This document shows, piece after piece, positions 14,450 to 16,812 of a stretch of 16,812 bases of DNA; positions within the stretch are counted from its first letter, which is position 1, and every line of letters begins with the position of its first letter. The notes under the pieces were generated by a model. The model was not told the origin of the DNA and ran no database searches. It saw nothing but the letters and a program-made list of their open reading frames with translations. The stretch is from Prevotellaceae bacterium (lineage in GTDB: Bacteria; Bacteroidota; Bacteroidia; Bacteroidales; UBA932): contig JAIRMD010000220.1 in the NCBI GenBank assembly GCA_031258915.1, positions 1 to 16,812 of the forward strand, written 5' to 3'. A program made the position numbers and the translations under genes.

Positions 14450-16140
14450 TACGCGGCCAAGTCTTCTTTTTTGAAGTCGGCTATGTAGGATGCGCGCTCG
14501 GCGTTCCACGATTTTGCCCGCTTGATGAAAACCTCAGCCGAGCGGCTGTACTCGTCGTCGCGCTGAGCGTCTGTAAGGAGCAGGTAGCCCATGATGATGT
14601 GCCCCGCCATCTCCACCAGCCTGCGGGCGTGGAAGTCGGTGATCTCGGCTTCGGCAAGCGCCGCAACCTGCGCCACCGCGTTGGCGTACGTAGCCGTCAT
14701 TTCGTCCAGCGCTTGGCGCAGGTGCTCATGCTCCGGCTTCACCGGCGCTGCTGCGTACCGGCGCATCTGCGCAAGCGCGGCGCCTGTAGATACGCCGCGT
14801 ATGGCCGCCACCACCTGTAACTGCGAGGTGCCCTCGTAGATGGTGGTAATGCGGGCATCGCGGTAGGCACGCTCAATGGGGTAATCCTTCATGAAGCCGC
14901 TGCCGCCGTGAATCTGGATGGCATCGTACGTGAGCTGGTTGCTGTACTCGCTCGCAAAAAGCTTGGTGAGGGGCGTGTAGAAGTCCGCCAGCTTTTGGTA
15001 CTCCTTCTGCTCGCTGCGCTCTTCGGGGGTGAGCTTGCGGTCTTCGGCCAGGAGGCTGTACGCCTTGTAAACGTCAACAAAGCGCGAGGTTTCGTAGAGC
15101 AGCGCGCGCGCGGCTTGCAGCTTGGCCTTCATCAGGGCGAGCATCTCGAATACCGCCGGAAACCGAATGATGGCCTTGCCGAACTGCACGCGCTCGTTGG
15201 CGTACTTGAGCGCCTCGCGGTAGGCCATTTCGCAGATGCCCACGCCCTGCGCCCCCACGCCGAGGCGGGCACCGTTCATGAGGGACATTACGTAGCGGAT
15301 AAGCCCCAGCCTTCTATCGCCAACCAGCCTCGAGGGGGCGTTGGTGAACACCAGCTCGCAGGTGGGCGAGCCCTTAATGCCCAGCTTGTTTTCGATGCGG
15401 CGCACGCGCACGCCGCCGTCCTTCTTGTCGTAGACAAAGTACGACAGCCCGCGCCCGTCGGTCGTTCCCTCCTCGCTACGCGCCAGCACCAGCTTTATGT
15501 CGGCATCGCCGTTGGTGATGAATCGCTTAACGCCGTTGAGCAGCCACCGCTGCGACGGCTCGTCCCACGTTGCCTTGAGCATCACCGCCTGCAGGTCGCT
15601 GCCCGCGTCAGGCTCGGTGAGGTCCATAGAGCAGGTTGCGCCCTTGTTGATGCGCGGCAGGAACTCGTCCTTTATCTCCTTTGAGGCAAACTCGTGGATG
15701 GTTTCGGCGCAGTCCTGCAACCCCCAGATGTTGACAAAGCCAGCGTCGGCGCGGGCTACAAGCTCGGCGGACATCACGTAGGGCACCATGCAGAAGTTCA
15801 GCCCGCCGTACTCGCGCGGCAGCGACATTCCGTACACGCCGGCCTGCGTCAGCGCGTCGTGGTTGGCCTGCGTTCCGGCGGCGTACTTCACGCGCCCGTC
15901 TACGACCTGCGGACCCTCGTGGTCAACGCTCTCGGCGTTGGCGGCGAGGATGCTGCCGCAGATGTTGCCTACAACCTCTAAGGTTTTGTCGTAGCTGTCC
16001 AGCGCATCGTCGGCGTCCAGCGGCGCGTAGTCGTACTTGCCTCTGTCGGCAAATCCTTTCTCTTTGAGCTCCACAATCTTGCGCATCAGCGGGTGGTGCA
16101 GGTGGAACTTCAGGTCTTTGTTATCTGCGTAAAAGTTCAT
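14434..16140 (-). CDS. Acyl-CoA dehydrogenase, long form with C-terminal extension
   Basis: This 568-residue FAD-dependent dehydrogenase should introduce an alpha,beta double bond into an acyl-CoA and pass electrons to ETF. Visible landmarks are 'TEPDAGSD' (175-182, FAD/substrate loop), 'ERVQFGK' (316-322), 'IHGGSGFMKDYPIER' (410-424) and 'IYEGTSQLQ' (434-442), with Glu436 at the usual catalytic-base position. An extra N-terminal stretch (about 1-60) and C-terminal domain (about 450-568) make it about 180 residues longer than classic members, as in the DmdC / long acyl-CoA dehydrogenase group common in Bacteroidota. Substrate cannot be told; no etf or thiolase genes are adjacent. It is transcribed from a good promoter at 16242-16273 with a leader of about 95 nt. 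Confidence 0.92.
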   Translation of the reverse strand: MNFYADNKDLKFHLHHPLMRKIVELKEKGFADRGKYDYAPLDADDALDSYDKTLEVVGNICGSILAANAESVDHEGPQVVDGRVKYAAGTQANHDALTQAGVYGMSLPREYGGLNFCMVPYVMSAELVARADAGFVNIWGLQDCAETIHEFASKEIKDEFLPRINKGATCSMDLTEPDAGSDLQAVMLKATWDEPSQRWLLNGVKRFITNGDADIKLVLARSEEGTTDGRGLSYFVYDKKDGGVRVRRIENKLGIKGSPTCELVFTNAPSRLVGDRRLGLIRYVMSLMNGARLGVGAQGVGICEMAYREALKYANERVQFGKAIIRFPAVFEMLALMKAKLQAARALLYETSRFVDVYKAYSLLAEDRKLTPEERSEQKEYQKLADFYTPLTKLFASEYSNQLTYDAIQIHGGSGFMKDYPIERAYRDARITTIYEGTSQLQVVAAIRGVSTGAALAQMRRYAAAPVKPEHEHLRQALDEMTATYANAVAQVAALAEAEITDFHARRLVEMAGHIIMGYLLLTDAQRDDEYSRSAEVFIKRAKSWNAERASYIADFKKEDLAAYKSEE

Positions 16141-16224
16141 GTGCTTACTGTTGTTAATTTGAATGCTAATGTTACGTCACCGTTTTTTTAAGCTCCTTGT
16201 GCAAAGCCGCTCGCACGACCTGCT

Positions 16225-16234
16225 CCACCGGTGG
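16225..16234. repeat. 10-nt palindrome at the predicted start of the acyl-CoA dehydrogenase transcript
   Basis: CCACCGGTGG is perfectly self-complementary and lies 8-17 bp downstream of the -7 box in the direction of transcription, around the expected +1 to +10. This is a position where a repressor could block initiation. It may also be chance in a GC-rich leader. Confidence 0.35.
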
Positions 16235-16241
16235 CACAGCG

Positions 16242-16273
16242 CAAAAGTAATTCTTTTTTTTGTATCCGGCAAA
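16242..16273 (-). promoter_or_regulatory. Promoter of the acyl-CoA dehydrogenase gene
   Basis: Read on the minus strand, TTTG (16273-16270), a 20-bp spacer and TACTTTTG (16249-16242) match the Bacteroidota consensus exactly. Transcription should begin near 16235, about 95 nt upstream of the ATG at 16140. Confidence 0.7.
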
Positions 16274-16320
16274 TTCAGGGGATTCCTAAAAACTCTTTTT
16301 CTTAAACTATGCAATAATAT

Positions 16321-16351
16321 TTTGACAATCAAATAATTATTAGTATTTTTG
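16321..16351 (+). promoter_or_regulatory. Consensus promoter pointing into the palindromic element
   Basis: TTTG (16321-16324), a 19-bp spacer and TATTTTTG (16344-16351) match the Bacteroidota promoter pattern exactly on the plus strand. The expected transcription start falls at about 16357-16359, which coincides with the first base of the palindromic element (16357). No plus-strand gene follows in the window. Confidence 0.5.
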
Positions 16352-16356
16352 TGGTG

Positions 16357-16497
16357 TATACTGCACGTGGGCAGGTTTTGCGCAGTAGTAGCGCTTCCCC
16401 TACGGGGAATGGGGACGCATCATACGCTTTTTCTACTGATATGAATGCTATGAATGCCCTAAAGGGCAATGCGCAAAACCTGCCCGCGTGCAGTATA
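16357..16497. repeat. 141-bp palindromic element with 28-bp terminal inverted repeats
   Basis: Arms 16357-16384 (TATACTGCACGTGGGCAGGT…) and 16470-16497 are inverted copies over 28 nt, with one difference that would be a G·U pair in RNA. Inside are CAGTAG/CTACTG (16383-16388 and 16433-16438), the hairpin CCCC-TAC-GGGG (16397-16407) and the hairpin GCCC-TAAA-GGGC (16456-16467). No open frame of note lies inside. The architecture fits a MITE- or REP/BIME-like mobile repeat, or a structured RNA. It lies between the aroA stop (21 bp away) and the acyl-CoA dehydrogenase promoter, so it may also end aroA transcription. No clear target-site duplication is seen. Confidence 0.8.
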
Positions 16498-16518
16498 AAA
16501 TAATTTATAGAGTTCCCC

Positions 16519-16812
16519 TTAAACTTTAAAAGCAGCCAACCGCTCCAGCGCCTCCCAAAATTCGGGGTAGGATTTGTCCACGCTCTCTGCCTGCGCGATG
16601 ACCACGTTGCCGCTTGCGCGAAGCCCTGCGGTGGCCAGCGCCATGGCAATGCGGTGGTCGTTGTGCGAGCTCACGCAGCCGCCGCTTATGCTTCCGCCGG
16701 TGATGAGCATTTCGTCGCCCCGCAGCTGAATTTCTATGCCCAGGCATCCAAACTCTTTTTGCAGGGTCAGCGCACGGTTGCTCTCCTTGTGCGCCAGCCG
16801 CGAAACACCCTT
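16519..16812 (-). CDS. aroA: 3-phosphoshikimate 1-carboxyvinyltransferase (EPSP synthase), C-terminal part
   Basis: Reading leftwards from the window edge, 97 codons end at a TAA (16521-16519). They match the C-terminal quarter of EPSP synthase, which joins phosphoshikimate and PEP in the shikimate pathway. Visible motifs are 'HKESNR' (residues 8-13 of the visible part; the family has KE[ST]DR, so Asn replaces Asp), 'ISGGCVSSHNDHRIAMALA' with the conserved substrate-binding NDHR, and 'AESVDKSYPEFW' with the conserved Lys near the active site. The N-terminal three quarters lie outside the window. The nearest downstream feature on its strand is the palindromic element, 21 bp past the stop. Confidence 0.93.
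   Translation of the reverse strand, partial: KGVSRLAHKESNRALTLQKEFGCLGIEIQLRGDEMLITGGSISGGCVSSHNDHRIAMALATAGLRASGNVVIAQAESVDKSYPEFWEALERLAAFKV

Noticed and set aside
14908..15684. Plus-strand open frame opposite the acyl-CoA dehydrogenase
   Set aside because: It is a composition shadow of the real minus-strand gene, with no recognisable domain or start context.
16357..16497. CRISPR repeat or 6S RNA interpretation of the palindrome
   Set aside because: There is no repeated spacer structure, and the 28-bp near-perfect terminal stem lacks the large central open bubble expected for 6S RNA.

Overview
The window looks like chromosomal DNA from a member of the Bacteroidota, probably Bacteroidales. 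Four observations support this. The gene order rsfS–ftsH–DUF2007–cdsA is typical of the phylum. Start codons lack clear Shine-Dalgarno sequences and sit in A/T-rich leaders. Several leaders carry the Bacteroidota promoter pattern TTTG–N19-21–TAnnTTTG. A short remnant matches the 'AGNSITL.PGF' motif of secreted Bacteroidota proteins. The gene bodies are fairly GC-rich, and two intergenic stretches plus one lipoprotein gene are clearly AT-rich.

Layout. Positions 1-118 (minus) hold the signal peptide of a secreted protein that runs off the left edge. The gene-free stretch 119-680 contains a roughly 100-bp alternating purine/pyrimidine tract (CG repeats flanking about 29.5 GT units), which is very unusual for a bacterium, followed by a 17-bp tandem repeat. 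Then comes a housekeeping run on the plus strand: rsfS (ribosome silencing factor with a histone-H1-like Lys/Ala/Pro tail), ftsH (membrane AAA+ protease), a 68-residue DUF2007 protein, cdsA (CDP-diacylglycerol synthase) and ugd (UDP-glucose dehydrogenase).

Positions 6039-7695 are an AT-rich interruption. It begins with degraded copies of the 3' ends of the two sugar-nucleotide genes found intact downstream (uxs and rmlD). It continues with a 41-codon fragment of a secreted-protein domain, a lipoprotein gene built of internal repeats, and about 300 bp without a convincing gene. The intact uxs (UDP-glucuronate decarboxylase) and rmlD (dTDP-4-dehydrorhamnose reductase) follow. Ugd and Uxs together would convert UDP-glucose to UDP-glucuronate and then UDP-xylose; RmlD would make the last step of dTDP-rhamnose. 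All three supply precursors for surface polysaccharide.

Next are copA (Cu+ P1B-ATPase), then, after a promoter overlapping a dyad, a ROK-family sugar kinase, a small two-helix membrane protein and a YitT-family membrane protein. On the minus strand are a 568-residue acyl-CoA dehydrogenase with a good promoter and the 3' end of aroA at the right edge. Between those two lies a 141-bp palindromic element with 28-bp arms, preceded by a consensus promoter that points into it.

The observations most worth following up are the GT/CG tract, the ghost copies of uxs/rmlD behind ugd, the H1-like tail on RsfS, and the promoter-associated palindrome at 16357-16497. I did not find a complete new defence or mobile system.
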